From: JAJDNH01 sp964552395 | GTDB taxonomy: Bacteria; Acidobacteriota; Thermoanaerobaculia; Thermoanaerobaculales; Sulfomarinibacteraceae | DNA: 7,716 bases | Reading direction: 5' to 3' | Assembly: GCA_964552395.1 (NCBI GenBank) | Contig: CAZKGM010000071.1 | Location: 1-7,716 of the forward strand | In this document: positions 1 through 7,157 of the stretch, in pieces | Layout: every line of letters starts with the position of its first letter | Numbering within the stretch: the stretch's first letter is position 1 | Translations under genes and position numbers: made by a program | The notes under the pieces: generated by a model | What the model saw: the letters and a program-made list of their open reading frames with translations, nothing else | Databases searched by the model: none | Told to the model about the DNA's origin: nothing

Positions 1-103
1 TCCTGCGCCCGGTCCCCCCGCCGCCCGCGGCGGGATGGCCGCTCGCCTCCTTCCGTTCCGTTCCCACCCCGCCGCGGGACCGTCCCTGGGGAAAGAACAC
101 CGC
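1..103. repeat. Dispersed repeat B, copy 1 (cut by window edge)
   Basis: This stretch matches 7461-7563 in the same orientation with six differences in 103 bp (positions 23, 57, 62, 93, 97 and 99). Beyond 103 the two diverge. It contains a perfect 11-bp inverted repeat, CCCGCGGCGGG at 24-34 and CCCGCCGCGGG at 68-78, so the single strand could form a hairpin with a 33-nt loop. None of the six differences falls in the arms. The left end is unknown because the window starts inside it. I see no reading frame shared by the two copies that would suggest a protein. The family is not recognised. Confidence 0.85.
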
Positions 104-154
104 AAGCCATTGATGACTCGTCAGTGATCGTAGCGAAACTAGCTGGGAGTCAAC

Positions 155-178
155 CACGAAGGCACGAAGACACAAAAG
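155..178 (+). repeat. Three tandem CACGAAG-like octamers
   Basis: Three adjacent 8-bp units are seen: CACGAAGG (155-162), CACGAAGA (163-170) and CACAAAAG (171-178), the last one degenerate. Short arrays of this CACGAAG type recur, as far as I recall, in intergenic DNA of several environmental phyla, but no function is known to me. The last unit runs into the GGGGAG that precedes the small ORF at 190, so part of the array could act as a ribosome binding site region. Confidence 0.6.
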
Positions 179-189
179 GGGAGACGGCG

Positions 190-402
190 ATGACGCCATG
201 GTCCGTTGGCCTCCAGATGGCTGCAGGCTGGGAGAACGGAGAGAACGCGCTGGCTCAGGGGCTACAGCTTCCTCCTCGCGCCTTGATCTCGACCCCAAGC
301 CGGGTCTGCGGACGGTACCGGGGTTTCCGGCCGGACCTCTACGTTCTGAACGTCGAGCTGCCGGAGGCATACTCTCTGTATGTTGAGGACAGCGAGACGT
401 GA
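190..402 (+). CDS. Possible small protein, 70 codons, unrecognised
   Basis: An ATG at 190 follows GGGGAG (178-183) at a 6-nt spacing, a good Shine-Dalgarno arrangement, and the frame stays open to TGA at 400-402, giving 70 residues. The frame also has an in-frame GTG at 124, but the ATG has much the better ribosome binding site. No signal peptide, membrane segment or known motif is visible. Third codon positions are only moderately G/C-rich, clearly below the operon genes, so it may be a foreign or decayed fragment, or no gene at all. The C-terminal half (roughly residues 38-70), with RPDLYVLNVELPEAY in its middle, has protein-like alternation, which is why it is kept. It ends 90 bp before the ABC gene. 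Function unknown. Confidence 0.3.
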   Translation: MTPWSVGLQMAAGWENGENALAQGLQLPPRALISTPSRVCGRYRGFRPDLYVLNVELPEAYSLYVEDSET

Positions 403-492
403 AGAGCACAGCCCTGGCTGGCGTATTGCCGGGCACGGTAGATTGCGGCCGGATGACCCGGGCCAGCCCCCTGATCAGGTATCCTGTCGCAG

Positions 493-1701
493 GTGACGAA
501 CTTCGACGTTGCACCAGCCGTTCGAGTCCGGGATGTTACGAAGACCTATCGGATCTTCGCGACCCCCTACCAACGTCTGCGCAAGATGACCGGTCTGTCG
601 TCGCGGTTCATGGAGCTCGACGCCCTGAGATCAGTCAGCCTGGACGTCGCGCCCGGGGAGACGGTCGGCATCGTCGGCGAGAACGGGGCCGGCAAGTCGA
701 CCCTTCTCAAGATCATTTCGGGGACCACGTCCCCGACCTCGGGGACGGTCGAGGTCGTCGACCGGGTCGCCTCGATTCTCGAGCTGGGCGCCGGCTTCCA
801 CCCGGAGTTCACCGGTCGGGACAACGCGGTACTCTACGGCGCGCTGATGGGTCTCGATCGCCCCGTCATGGACTCCCGCCTCGAGCAGATCCTGGCTTTC
901 GCCGAGCTCGGCGAGATGATAGACAGTCCCATCAAGACTTACTCGACCGGCATGGCGATGCGGCTGGCTTTCGCGGTCGCCACCCATGTGGACGCCGGTA
1001 TCGTGATCATCGACGAGGCGCTGGCGGTGGGGGACGGCTACTTTCAGAAGAAGTGCGTCGATCGGTTGCTCAAGCTCAAGGATGCGGGAACGACGATCCT
1101 CTTCTGCTCCCATTCCATGTACTACGTGACCATGTTCTGTGACCGGGTGGCCTGGCTCACGGAGGGGCACGTGAACCAGGTTGGCGGAGCCAAGGATGTC
1201 GTCGAGGCATACGAGGCTTTTCTGCTCGAGCGCGGCAAACGCCGGCTCGACGTCGAGGCGGGCGGCGCCGATACCGGCGCCCTGTCCAGCGTGAGGGTCG
1301 GCAGGATTGCTTCCCTGAAGGTCCTCGGAGACGGAGGCGCTACCGACGACCTGCGGGGCGGTGATTCTCTGGCCGTCATCTTGGAGGTTGAAAGCCTCCG
1401 TGAGGACGAGGTCTTCCACATCGGCGTGGTCGTCGATGCTCTCGACGGCAACTGCGTGCTTGCCGTTTCCTCCCTGTGGGACGGCGAGAGCCCCCTTTCC
1501 GGCGCGATGCGGTACACGGTCACTCTCGAGGTGCCGCAGCTGCCGATCGCCAACGGGATTTTCAACGTTTCCGCATACCTTCTCGACGACAGCGGGCTGC
1601 ACGTTCATGACCAGGTCGTCGTGCCGCGGGCGATCCGCGTCAGCTCGGAGGCGTGGACGCCGTCTCTGCTGCAGCTGGCGCACGGATGGAAGGTGGAATG
1701 A
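493..1701 (+). CDS. Wzt-like ABC transporter ATPase with C-terminal glycan-binding domain
   Basis: This 402-residue protein is the cytoplasmic ATPase of an ABC-2 polysaccharide exporter, energising passage of a lipid-linked O-antigen or related glycan through a Wzm-type permease. The nucleotide-binding domain fills about residues 10-235: Walker A GENGAGKST (62-70), the Wzt-family stretch LELGAGFHPEFTGRDN (96-111), signature YSTGMAMRL (150-158), Walker B VIIDEALAVGD (171-181, with D174 and E175) and the H-loop histidine H207. Residues about 255-402 match the Wzt C-terminal beta-sandwich, which in the family reads the chain terminus; the closing LAHGW motif shows the domain is complete. The GTG start at 493 is the first possible one, since an in-frame TGA lies at 472-474 and the N-terminus then begins as Wzt proteins do. 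No clear Shine-Dalgarno is present. The permease gene is not next to it in this window. Family assignment is firm; the substrate is unknown. Confidence 0.93.
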   Translation: MTNFDVAPAVRVRDVTKTYRIFATPYQRLRKMTGLSSRFMELDALRSVSLDVAPGETVGIVGENGAGKSTLLKIISGTTSPTSGTVEVVDRVASILELGAGFHPEFTGRDNAVLYGALMGLDRPVMDSRLEQILAFAELGEMIDSPIKTYSTGMAMRLAFAVATHVDAGIVIIDEALAVGDGYFQKKCVDRLLKLKDAGTTILFCSHSMYYVTMFCDRVAWLTEGHVNQVGGAKDVVEAYEAFLLERGKRRLDVEAGGADTGALSSVRVGRIASLKVLGDGGATDDLRGGDSLAVILEVESLREDEVFHIGVVVDALDGNCVLAVSSLWDGESPLSGAMRYTVTLEVPQLPIANGIFNVSAYLLDDSGLHVHDQVVVPRAIRVSSEAWTPSLLQLAHGWKVE

Positions 1702-1766
1702 GCTTCGGCTTCAGAGCCCGCGCCGGTCGTGTCGGCCTGCCACTTGCCCTCCGCCGTTGGAGCTGA
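1698..1766 (+). CDS. 22-codon mini-ORF bridging the ABC and GT4 genes
   Basis: An ATG at 1698-1700 overlaps the ABC stop as ATGA, with GGAAGG at 1688-1693 upstream. The frame runs 22 codons to TGA at 1764-1766, only three bases before the GTG of the GT4 gene and in the same frame as it. The peptide starts MSFGFRARAG and is arginine-rich, with no recognised motif. Every other junction in this operon is a 4-bp overlap, so the mini-ORF continues that pattern across an otherwise 68-bp gap. It may carry ribosomes across for translational coupling, or be the start of a former gene, or an N-terminal extension cut by a stop. Chance is also possible at this length. Confidence 0.35.
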   Translation: MSFGFRARAGRVGLPLALRRWS

Positions 1767-1769
1767 GGC

Positions 1770-2786
1770 GTGCGGGTCAACTACCTCCTCGAGGATACGG
1801 CGCTCTTCGGAGGGGTCAAGATCGCGCTGCACCAGGCACGCCTCCTGAGCGCACGGGGTCACGAGATCCGGGTCGTCACTCCGGCTCAGCGCCCATCCTG
1901 GTTCGACCTCGGTGTGGAGCTCGTTCAGGTCGGCAAGCTCGAGCCAGGGACGCTGCCGGCCGCCGACGTGAACGTCGCCACCTTCTGGACCACCATCGTC
2001 GTCGCGGCGTCGGCCCCCTGCGGTCAGGCCACTCACTACTGCCAGGGCTTCGAGGCGAGCTACACGCACAACCGGGAGGAGCACCCGAGGATCCTGGAGG
2101 CGTACCGGACGCCGATCCCCGGCCTCGCCCTTTCTCCCCACCTGGCGGAGCTCCTACGCACGCGGTTTGAGCGACCGGCGCGCGTCGTGCCCCCGGCCCT
2201 TGAGCCATGGTGGAGGCCGCGCCGCCGCCTGGGGCCCCACCGTCCTGCCAGGGTCGTCGTCGTCCACCCCTTCGAGAATGACTGGAAGGGCGTGCCGACC
2301 GCTCTCGAGGCGGTGCGCCGGCTCCGCGATGGCGGCGTTGCCGTCAAGCTGATACGGATTTCGCAGTGGCCGCTGGGCGATACCGAACGCGCCCTCCTCG
2401 AGCCGGAGGAGTTCCACTGTCACATCGATCAGCCGCAGGTGGCGCGGCTGTTGGCGGGGTCCGATCTGCTGCTGGCGCCCTCCTGGGAGCAGGAAGGTTT
2501 CGGCCTGCCGGTGCTCGAAGCCATGGCCTGCGGCGTTCCGGTCATCGCCTCGGACGTTTCGGCGTTCCGAGGCTACGCGGCGGGGGCGGCCGTCCTGGTC
2601 GACCCTCACGAGCCGTCGGCCTTCGCCGAGGCCGCCCGGCAGGTGCTCCGGGACCGCGGCGCCTGGCGCCGGATGCGCCGCGACGGGCTCGCCGTCGCCT
2701 CGCGGTTCACCGAGGAGGCGACCGCTGACAGTGCCGAAGCGGCCCTCGAGTGGATCGCCGGGGGCCGCTGGAGGGAGCAGGGGTGA
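1770..2786 (+). CDS. GT4-family glycosyltransferase
   Basis: This 338-residue soluble GT-B enzyme is predicted to be a retaining transferase that moves a sugar from a nucleotide-sugar donor to a growing glycan at the cytoplasmic membrane face. The N-terminal domain (1 to about 155) opens with a glycine loop, LFGGVK (12-17), followed by a basic helix. The C-terminal donor domain (about 160-320) has a DWKG segment at 171-174 and the family's EX7E motif from E242 to E250 in EGFGLPVLEAMACGVPVIAS. Length is normal for GT4. The GTG start at 1770 is supported by GGAG at 1759-1762, 7 nt upstream, and by the N-terminus MRVNYLLEDTALFGG, which is where the first Rossmann strand should be. It ends in a GTGA overlap with the next gene. 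HYCQGFEASY (89-98) is a distinctive block near the acceptor side. Donor and acceptor cannot be deduced. Confidence 0.9.
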   Translation: MRVNYLLEDTALFGGVKIALHQARLLSARGHEIRVVTPAQRPSWFDLGVELVQVGKLEPGTLPAADVNVATFWTTIVVAASAPCGQATHYCQGFEASYTHNREEHPRILEAYRTPIPGLALSPHLAELLRTRFERPARVVPPALEPWWRPRRRLGPHRPARVVVVHPFENDWKGVPTALEAVRRLRDGGVAVKLIRISQWPLGDTERALLEPEEFHCHIDQPQVARLLAGSDLLLAPSWEQEGFGLPVLEAMACGVPVIASDVSAFRGYAAGAAVLVDPHEPSAFAEAARQVLRDRGAWRRMRRDGLAVASRFTEEATADSAEAALEWIAGGRWREQG

Positions 2787-3826
2787 GGGTGGCTCTGACG
2801 GTGGTGGCCTACCGTTCCTCTGCGGTGTTGCCGGCGTGCCTGGTCTCGTTCAGGCGCGAGGCGGCCGCGGCCGGCGTCGAGGCCGAGGTGATCATCGTCG
2901 AGCAGTCGGAGGACCAGGCAGAGGCGGGAGCCGCAGCGGCTCTCGAGCCCGAGGAGCTGCTGGTGCGCCCGAACCAGGGCTATGCGGCAGGGATCAACGC
3001 CGGTGTGGCTGCGGGGACGGGCGACGTCATCCTGGTCGCAAACCCGGACGTGGAGCTGCTCGAGGGGAGCTTGTCCAAGCTGCTGTCGGCCCTGGAGGAA
3101 GGATTTGCGGTCGTTGGACCACGGCTGGTCTGGGACCGGAAGGGGACGGTGAACCTGCCGGTGCCCGAGGACCCGGCGCCCTCCTCGGAGGTCCGGCGGG
3201 CGGCCCGCCGTCGCTGGCCCGTCCTCTGGCGGAAGGGGCTAGGTGGCTGGCTCGACACGATATGGGAGCTGTGGACCGCCACCGGCGCGATCGAGACGCC
3301 GAGTCTGCGCGGCCCGGCGTTGGCGTTCCGAAGGCAGACCTTCACGCCGTGGGACGAGGGCTACTTCCTGTACTACGAGGAGACGGAGTGGCTATGGCAG
3401 CTGCGCCGCGCCGGCCGCCGCCTCGGCATCGTCCCAGGGGCCAGGGTTTTCCACCACTGGGGGCATGCAACCCGCCATCTCGACGGGCGGCAGGAGCTGG
3501 AGGCGGCGTCCCGCCGCCGCTTCCTCCGGCGCACGATGGGGCCGCTGTCGCGGGCCGCGCTGCGCGCCGTTGACAGCGGACGCCGGACGGCGGGCGTGAC
3601 GCCCGAAGAGGTTCCGGGGCCGCGGGCCATTCCGGAGCACGAGGCGGACCTCTGGCTGCTGTCGCCGTTTCCCCACTTGATGCCGGCGGCGGGCTGGGTG
3701 GGCGGGAGCTGCGTGCCCCAGGCCGTCGTCGACAGGACCCGCGAGGGCAGGTGGTACGCGGCTGCGGCCGATCGCTCGGGGGGCGGGTGGCGGCTGTCCG
3801 GCGCCTGGTGCTGGGGGGTCGGATGA
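2783..3826 (+). CDS. GT2-family glycosyltransferase with extra C-terminal tail
   Basis: A 347-residue GT-A enzyme resembling the WbbL/rhamnosyltransferase branch of GT2, expected to be cytoplasmic and membrane-associated and to add one sugar to a lipid-linked glycan. Residues 1 to about 255 carry the fold: first strand VALTVVAY (3-10), VEQSED (39-44) where many relatives have VDN-type residues, NQGYAAGINAG (64-74), the metal-site block NPDV (87-90), and the acceptor-site block GYFLYYEETEW (193-203) where relatives usually have EDTD. Residues about 256-347 extend past the transferase and include LLSPFPHLMPAAGWVGG (292-308) and GRWYAAAADRSGGGWRLSG (322-340), tryptophan- and glycine-rich and unrecognised. 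The start at 2783 is chosen over an in-frame GTG at 2750 because it makes the GTGA overlap, follows GGAGGGAG (2770-2777), and begins at the first strand. Donor sugar unknown. Confidence 0.9.
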   Translation: MRVALTVVAYRSSAVLPACLVSFRREAAAAGVEAEVIIVEQSEDQAEAGAAAALEPEELLVRPNQGYAAGINAGVAAGTGDVILVANPDVELLEGSLSKLLSALEEGFAVVGPRLVWDRKGTVNLPVPEDPAPSSEVRRAARRRWPVLWRKGLGGWLDTIWELWTATGAIETPSLRGPALAFRRQTFTPWDEGYFLYYEETEWLWQLRRAGRRLGIVPGARVFHHWGHATRHLDGRQELEAASRRRFLRRTMGPLSRAALRAVDSGRRTAGVTPEEVPGPRAIPEHEADLWLLSPFPHLMPAAGWVGGSCVPQAVVDRTREGRWYAAAADRSGGGWRLSGAWCWGVG

Positions 3827-4812
3827 GCCTCGCCGAGGTGGTGTTCCGTCCGTTCGAGCCGGGTGACGAGCGAGCGGTGAACGACACCTTCAACGAGGTG
3901 TTCTCACTGTCGCGTTCGCTGGCCGAGTGGAACTGGAAGTTCCCGCCGCGGCCGGAGGGTCGCCCAATCATGCTCGCCTTCGCGGGCGAGGAGCTGCTGG
4001 CGCAGTACGCAGCCGTGCCGGCGACCTTCCAGGTCGACGACGCCGAGTGGGCGGCGGCGCAGATTGTGGACGTCTTCGCGGCGCGACGGGGGGGCCGCCC
4101 GTTCACCCGGCGCAGCGTCTGGTCGCGAACGGCCGAGCGGTTCTTCGCCGAGCTCGGCGAGTCCGGACGGTATCCGCTGTTGTACGGCTTTCCGGGGAGG
4201 CGTGCGCTACGGCTGGGCGCCCTCCAGCTCGGCTACGATGCAATGCCGCCGCAGGAGATCGTGTACCTGCGGCGCAGCGGCGGCGCACGGATGCACCGGC
4301 TGCGCCGCCTGGCCTACCGCGCCGAAGCTGCGCGCGACTGGGAGCCGCGCCTGGACGACCTGTGGCGGCGCGTTCGCGGCGACTACCCGGTGGCCGTGGT
4401 GCGGGATGCCGAGCGTGCGCTGTACCGGCTGGCCGGGCACCCGGCCGTCCGCTACCACCGTTTCCTGGTCTTTCCGCGGTTGTCGACGCGGCCGGTCGGG
4501 TTTGCGGCGTTCCGCACCGACGGTGGCGTCTGCCGCTGGGTCGAGCTGGTGTGGGATCACGGCCACCCGGGCGCCCTCGCCCTGGTGTCGGTCGTCGCTC
4601 GGCGGCTGGCCGTCCGGCTCGGCGCCGACACCGAAGAGCTGTGGTTGAACGGCGATCCTGCTGGTGAGGAGATCCTGGTCGGGCTCGGCTTCGAGCGCCG
4701 GCCGGAGCCCAGCGGCCTGGTTCTGGTGGCGCGGTCCTTCAGCGACGTTCTCGATGTTCGCCGCCTCGACGGCCGCATCTACCTGACGATGGCCGACGCC
4801 GACCTGGTGTGA
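3823..4812 (+). CDS. GNAT-family N-acetyltransferase
   Basis: This 329-residue protein resembles the larger GNAT acyltransferases that occur in surface-polysaccharide loci; they transfer an acyl group from a CoA thioester to an amine, often an amino sugar. The N-terminal half shows the expected order: FRPFEPGDERAVNDTFNEVF (8-27), a WNWKF block (36-40), AQYAAVPATF (60-69), AAQIVDVFAARRGGRP (78-93), where the CoA-binding loop should lie but the usual R/Q-x-x-G-x-G/A is not cleanly kept, and YGFPGRRALRLG (121-132). The second half (about 145-329) looks like a diverged second GNAT-like lobe, with LWLNGDPAGEEILVGLGF (273-290) and a closing RIYLTMADADLV. The ATG at 3823 overlaps the previous stop as ATGA and is preceded by a G-run (3813-3818), which favours it over an in-frame GTG at 3751. 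The family is fairly safe; the substrate is inferred from the neighbours only. Confidence 0.8.
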   Translation: MSLAEVVFRPFEPGDERAVNDTFNEVFSLSRSLAEWNWKFPPRPEGRPIMLAFAGEELLAQYAAVPATFQVDDAEWAAAQIVDVFAARRGGRPFTRRSVWSRTAERFFAELGESGRYPLLYGFPGRRALRLGALQLGYDAMPPQEIVYLRRSGGARMHRLRRLAYRAEAARDWEPRLDDLWRRVRGDYPVAVVRDAERALYRLAGHPAVRYHRFLVFPRLSTRPVGFAAFRTDGGVCRWVELVWDHGHPGALALVSVVARRLAVRLGADTEELWLNGDPAGEEILVGLGFERRPEPSGLVLVARSFSDVLDVRRLDGRIYLTMADADLV

Positions 4813-7007
4813 GCGCGATGGCCGTAATCCTCTGGGCGCTGGTCCCGATCCTGGTCGTTCATGCGGTGCTGTGGCTGCGCAACCGGGGCGCGGTTCGCTT
4901 CCAGCTCTTGCTGGACCTCATCCTCCTGGTGCTGTTCGGTCCGGCCCTGGGCCGCGGCCTGGTCCTGGACCCGGTCCGCTGCCTGCAGTCATCACCGCCG
5001 TTTGCCGCCTGGCATTGGAGCCCGGACACGACACTCCAGCCGACGCAGTCCGACGTCGTGCTGCAGCTCCACCCATGGTGGCAGGAGGCGGGCCGCCAGC
5101 TGCGTGAGGGAAGGGTGCCCTGGATCGCTCCCCACATCGGAGGCGGCGCGCCGCTCGTCGGCAACGGCCAAACCGGCCTGCTGGCGCCGGTGATGCTGCC
5201 CGTGTGGTTCCTGGGGCCCGAGCGGGGGACCACGGTCATGGCGGTGTGGAAAGTGGAGGCGGCCGCAATCGGGACGTTCCTGTTCCTGGCGCTGGCATGG
5301 CGCCTGCGTTTTCCGGCGGCGGCGGTGGGCGGCCTGGCGTGGGGTATCGGACCGTTCCTGACCGGATGGCTGCTGTCGCCCCTCGCGTGGTCACTGGCGG
5401 CGCTGCCATGGGTGTGGTGGCTGATCATGGCCGCGCTGCGCCGGCGCTCCAGATGGCGAGGTGTGGCGATCGCGGCTGTGCTGTGCGGGTGGCTGATGGG
5501 ATGCGGCCTCAACCCCGAGTCGGCCACCGTCGTGGTCGGTTCGGCGCTGCTCGCCGGCCTCATCCTCCACCCTCGACGCTGGCCGCGCGTGGTCGTCACC
5601 GGAGCCGTGGCCGCCGGCATTGCCGTCGGCCTCGCTTGGCCCGCCCTGCGCACGATCGCGGCCTCCTCGAAGGCGTCGGCGTACCGAGCAACGAACCCCA
5701 ACCTCGCGCCGTTGCCGTGGTCCCTGCGCCGCGCGGCGCTCGAGCAGATGCTGCTGCCGGCCGTCCACGGTCATCCCGGCCGTGGCACCTGGCACGGGCC
5801 GTACCCCTATGCGGCGGGAGCGCTCGGCATAGGCGGCGCGGCGCTGGCCCTGATCGTCGCGGGAGGGGTCCGACGCCGCCACCGTAGGCTGCTTGCCGCC
5901 GCGCTCGCGGCACTAGGTGTCGCTGCGGTGCTGGCCTTCCGCTTGCCGCCGCTCGACCTGCTGCTGGTCCGCCTGCCGCCGTTCGACCGCATGACACTGC
6001 CGCGTTTCGGGCTGCTCGTGCCGTGGGGGCTGGCGCTGTGGGCAGCGGCGGCTGCGCACGGCGGGGCGGCCGGCACCCTGCGCCGTCGTCTCGCGTGGCT
6101 GCTTCCGGCCGGCCTCATCGTGGCCGCTCTCGCGGCCTGTCGAGGCTGGGGAGGCTGGGACCTTGCCCTGGCCCTGTCGGCAGGCGTTGCGGCGGCAGCG
6201 GCTCTGCTGCTGCTGGCACCGCGCCCGCGCTGGCTGCCAGCGGTGGTGACGGTCGAGCTGGTGCTGCTGGCGATCGGCATCAACCCCACCGCGGCGCCCG
6301 CCGACCAGGCGCCGCGCCCGCCGGTCCTTGCCCGTCTGCAGGAGCGCTGCAAGGCTGAGCCGGGCCGCATCGTCGGCCTCGGCGAGGTGCTACCGCCCAA
6401 CGTCGCGGTTCGCTACGGGCTCGCCGACCTGCGCTCGTTCGATCCTCTGCGGCCGTGGCCCCTGGCGCGCCTGCACGCCCTGCTCGGAGCCGACAACCCG
6501 GTGCTGCCGGGCCCGGTCCGGTCCGCGCCGCCGCACCTGCTGGGCGCGTGGAGCGTCCGCTACCTGCTGACGCTGCCCGATGCCGCGGCGCCGGGGTGGG
6601 AGGCGGTCGACCAGGGCGACGGTATACGGGTCTGGAGCAACCCGTTCTGGCAGCCCGAGGTGCGCCTCGCCGGTCGCACCGTCGAGCTGCCCGAGGAGGC
6701 TGGGTGGAACCTGCTTGCCGACGACCCGGCGGTGCTGACCGACGGGGTGGTAGTAGCGGCGGGAACCGAGCTGGTGTCGGCCTCGGAGCGGCGCCTCGAG
6801 GTGCTCGAGCGGCGTCCCGACCGCCTCGTCGCGCGCGTCACCTGCAACGGCCCCTGCCTGCTGGTGCTGGCGCAGCCGTGGGCCCCCGGCTGGCACGCGC
6901 GCGTCGACGGCGTGCGGCGGCCGGTGGTGCGGGCCGACCTGGCCGGCCTCGGCGTCGTCTGCCCGTCCGGCCACCACCAGGCAGAGCTTTCCTACCGGCC
7001 GTGGTGA
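4809..7007 (+). CDS. YfhO-like GT-C membrane glycosyltransferase, short C-terminus
   Basis: A 732-residue polytopic membrane protein of the YfhO family. Characterised members are linked to sugar transfer onto surface polymers from polyprenyl-phosphate sugars outside the membrane. Hydrophobic helices begin at residues 5-23 and 33-52; the first large loop holds QSDVVLQLHPWW (80-91) and the family hallmark PWIAPHIGGGAPLVGNGQTG (104-123). About 12-14 further hydrophobic segments run to residue 490, with RMTLPRFGLL (394-403) typical of the family. Residues about 500-732 form the outer domain, including LLGAWSVRYLLT (577-588) and APGWHARVDGVRRPV (692-706), ending in LSYRPW. Relatives usually continue with one or two membrane helices after this point; here the stop comes at once and repeat A starts at the next base. 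The GTG at 4809 gives a GTGA overlap; an ATG at 4818 is an alternative. Confidence 0.85.
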   Translation: MSAMAVILWALVPILVVHAVLWLRNRGAVRFQLLLDLILLVLFGPALGRGLVLDPVRCLQSSPPFAAWHWSPDTTLQPTQSDVVLQLHPWWQEAGRQLREGRVPWIAPHIGGGAPLVGNGQTGLLAPVMLPVWFLGPERGTTVMAVWKVEAAAIGTFLFLALAWRLRFPAAAVGGLAWGIGPFLTGWLLSPLAWSLAALPWVWWLIMAALRRRSRWRGVAIAAVLCGWLMGCGLNPESATVVVGSALLAGLILHPRRWPRVVVTGAVAAGIAVGLAWPALRTIAASSKASAYRATNPNLAPLPWSLRRAALEQMLLPAVHGHPGRGTWHGPYPYAAGALGIGGAALALIVAGGVRRRHRRLLAAALAALGVAAVLAFRLPPLDLLLVRLPPFDRMTLPRFGLLVPWGLALWAAAAAHGGAAGTLRRRLAWLLPAGLIVAALAACRGWGGWDLALALSAGVAAAAALLLLAPRPRWLPAVVTVELVLLAIGINPTAAPADQAPRPPVLARLQERCKAEPGRIVGLGEVLPPNVAVRYGLADLRSFDPLRPWPLARLHALLGADNPVLPGPVRSAPPHLLGAWSVRYLLTLPDAAAPGWEAVDQGDGIRVWSNPFWQPEVRLAGRTVELPEEAGWNLLADDPAVLTDGVVVAAGTELVSASERRLEVLERRPDRLVARVTCNGPCLLVLAQPWAPGWHARVDGVRRPVVRADLAGLGVVCPSGHHQAELSYRPW

Positions 7008-7157
7008 GGCAGATCCGCGGCCTACGGCCGCACCCCTCGGGGACGGTCAGTCCGGCCTCGAGGCAAGCCTCGGTCCCTCCTGCCGGCCCCGAGGGGCCGC
7101 TCCGCTCGGATCTGCCTCCCGGGTCCTCTGAGAGGTTGTGAGCCCCCCTCCCTTTTG
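7008..7157. repeat. Repeat A, copy 1, with 109-bp nested inverted-repeat core
   Basis: This 150-bp stretch matches 7567-7716 in the same orientation with four differences (7121, 7122, 7125 and 7154). The core, 7008-7116, is bounded by perfect 10-bp inverted repeats GGCAGATCCG (7008-7017) and CGGATCTGCC (7107-7116). Inside is a second perfect pair, CCCCTCGGGG (7033-7042) and CCCCGAGGGG (7087-7096). Local hairpins are GCGGCC-TAC-GGCCGC (7017-7031) and CGAGG-CAAG-CCTCG (7059-7072). The core begins on the base after the stop of the YfhO-like gene. No flanking target-site duplication is visible. It could be a MITE-like or REP-like element or a structured RNA; no known family is recognised. Confidence 0.9.

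Larger units (their letters stand above)
104..492 (+). other. Leader region upstream of the operon
   Basis: This 389-bp stretch lies between repeat B and the first operon gene. It is visibly less G/C-rich in places than the genes. It holds a three-unit octamer array (155-178) and a doubtful small ORF (190-402). No convincing sigma70 promoter with both boxes was found. A TATCCT hexamer at 480-485 has the TANNNT form of a -10 box and would place a transcription start at about 492-493, on the GTG of the ABC gene, but no -35 box accompanies it. No tRNA, riboswitch or terminator with a T-run is recognised. Confidence 0.5.

Noticed and set aside
110..136. Sigma70-like promoter, TTGATG at 110-115 and TAGCGA at 131-136
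   Set aside because: Spacing is only 15 bp and the -10 box is poor; not supportable from sequence alone.
631..1683. Long minus-strand open frame of about 350 codons opposite the ABC gene
   Set aside because: It is antisense to a gene with complete Walker, signature and H-loop motifs; such frames arise from the strong G/C bias at third codon positions. Its translation shows no motif.
2750..2782. Upstream GTG start for the GT2 gene
   Set aside because: It would add 11 residues before the first beta strand. The GTG at 2783 has the better ribosome binding site and forms the GTGA overlap seen elsewhere in the operon.
4859..5701. Minus-strand open frame of about 280 codons opposite the YfhO-like gene
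   Set aside because: Antisense shadow of a membrane protein gene in G/C-rich DNA. The product has low-complexity composition and no recognisable domain.
7008..7116. Insertion sequence with target-site duplication
   Set aside because: There is no transposase frame, and the bases flanking either copy of the core show no matching short duplication. The element is reported as a repeat only.
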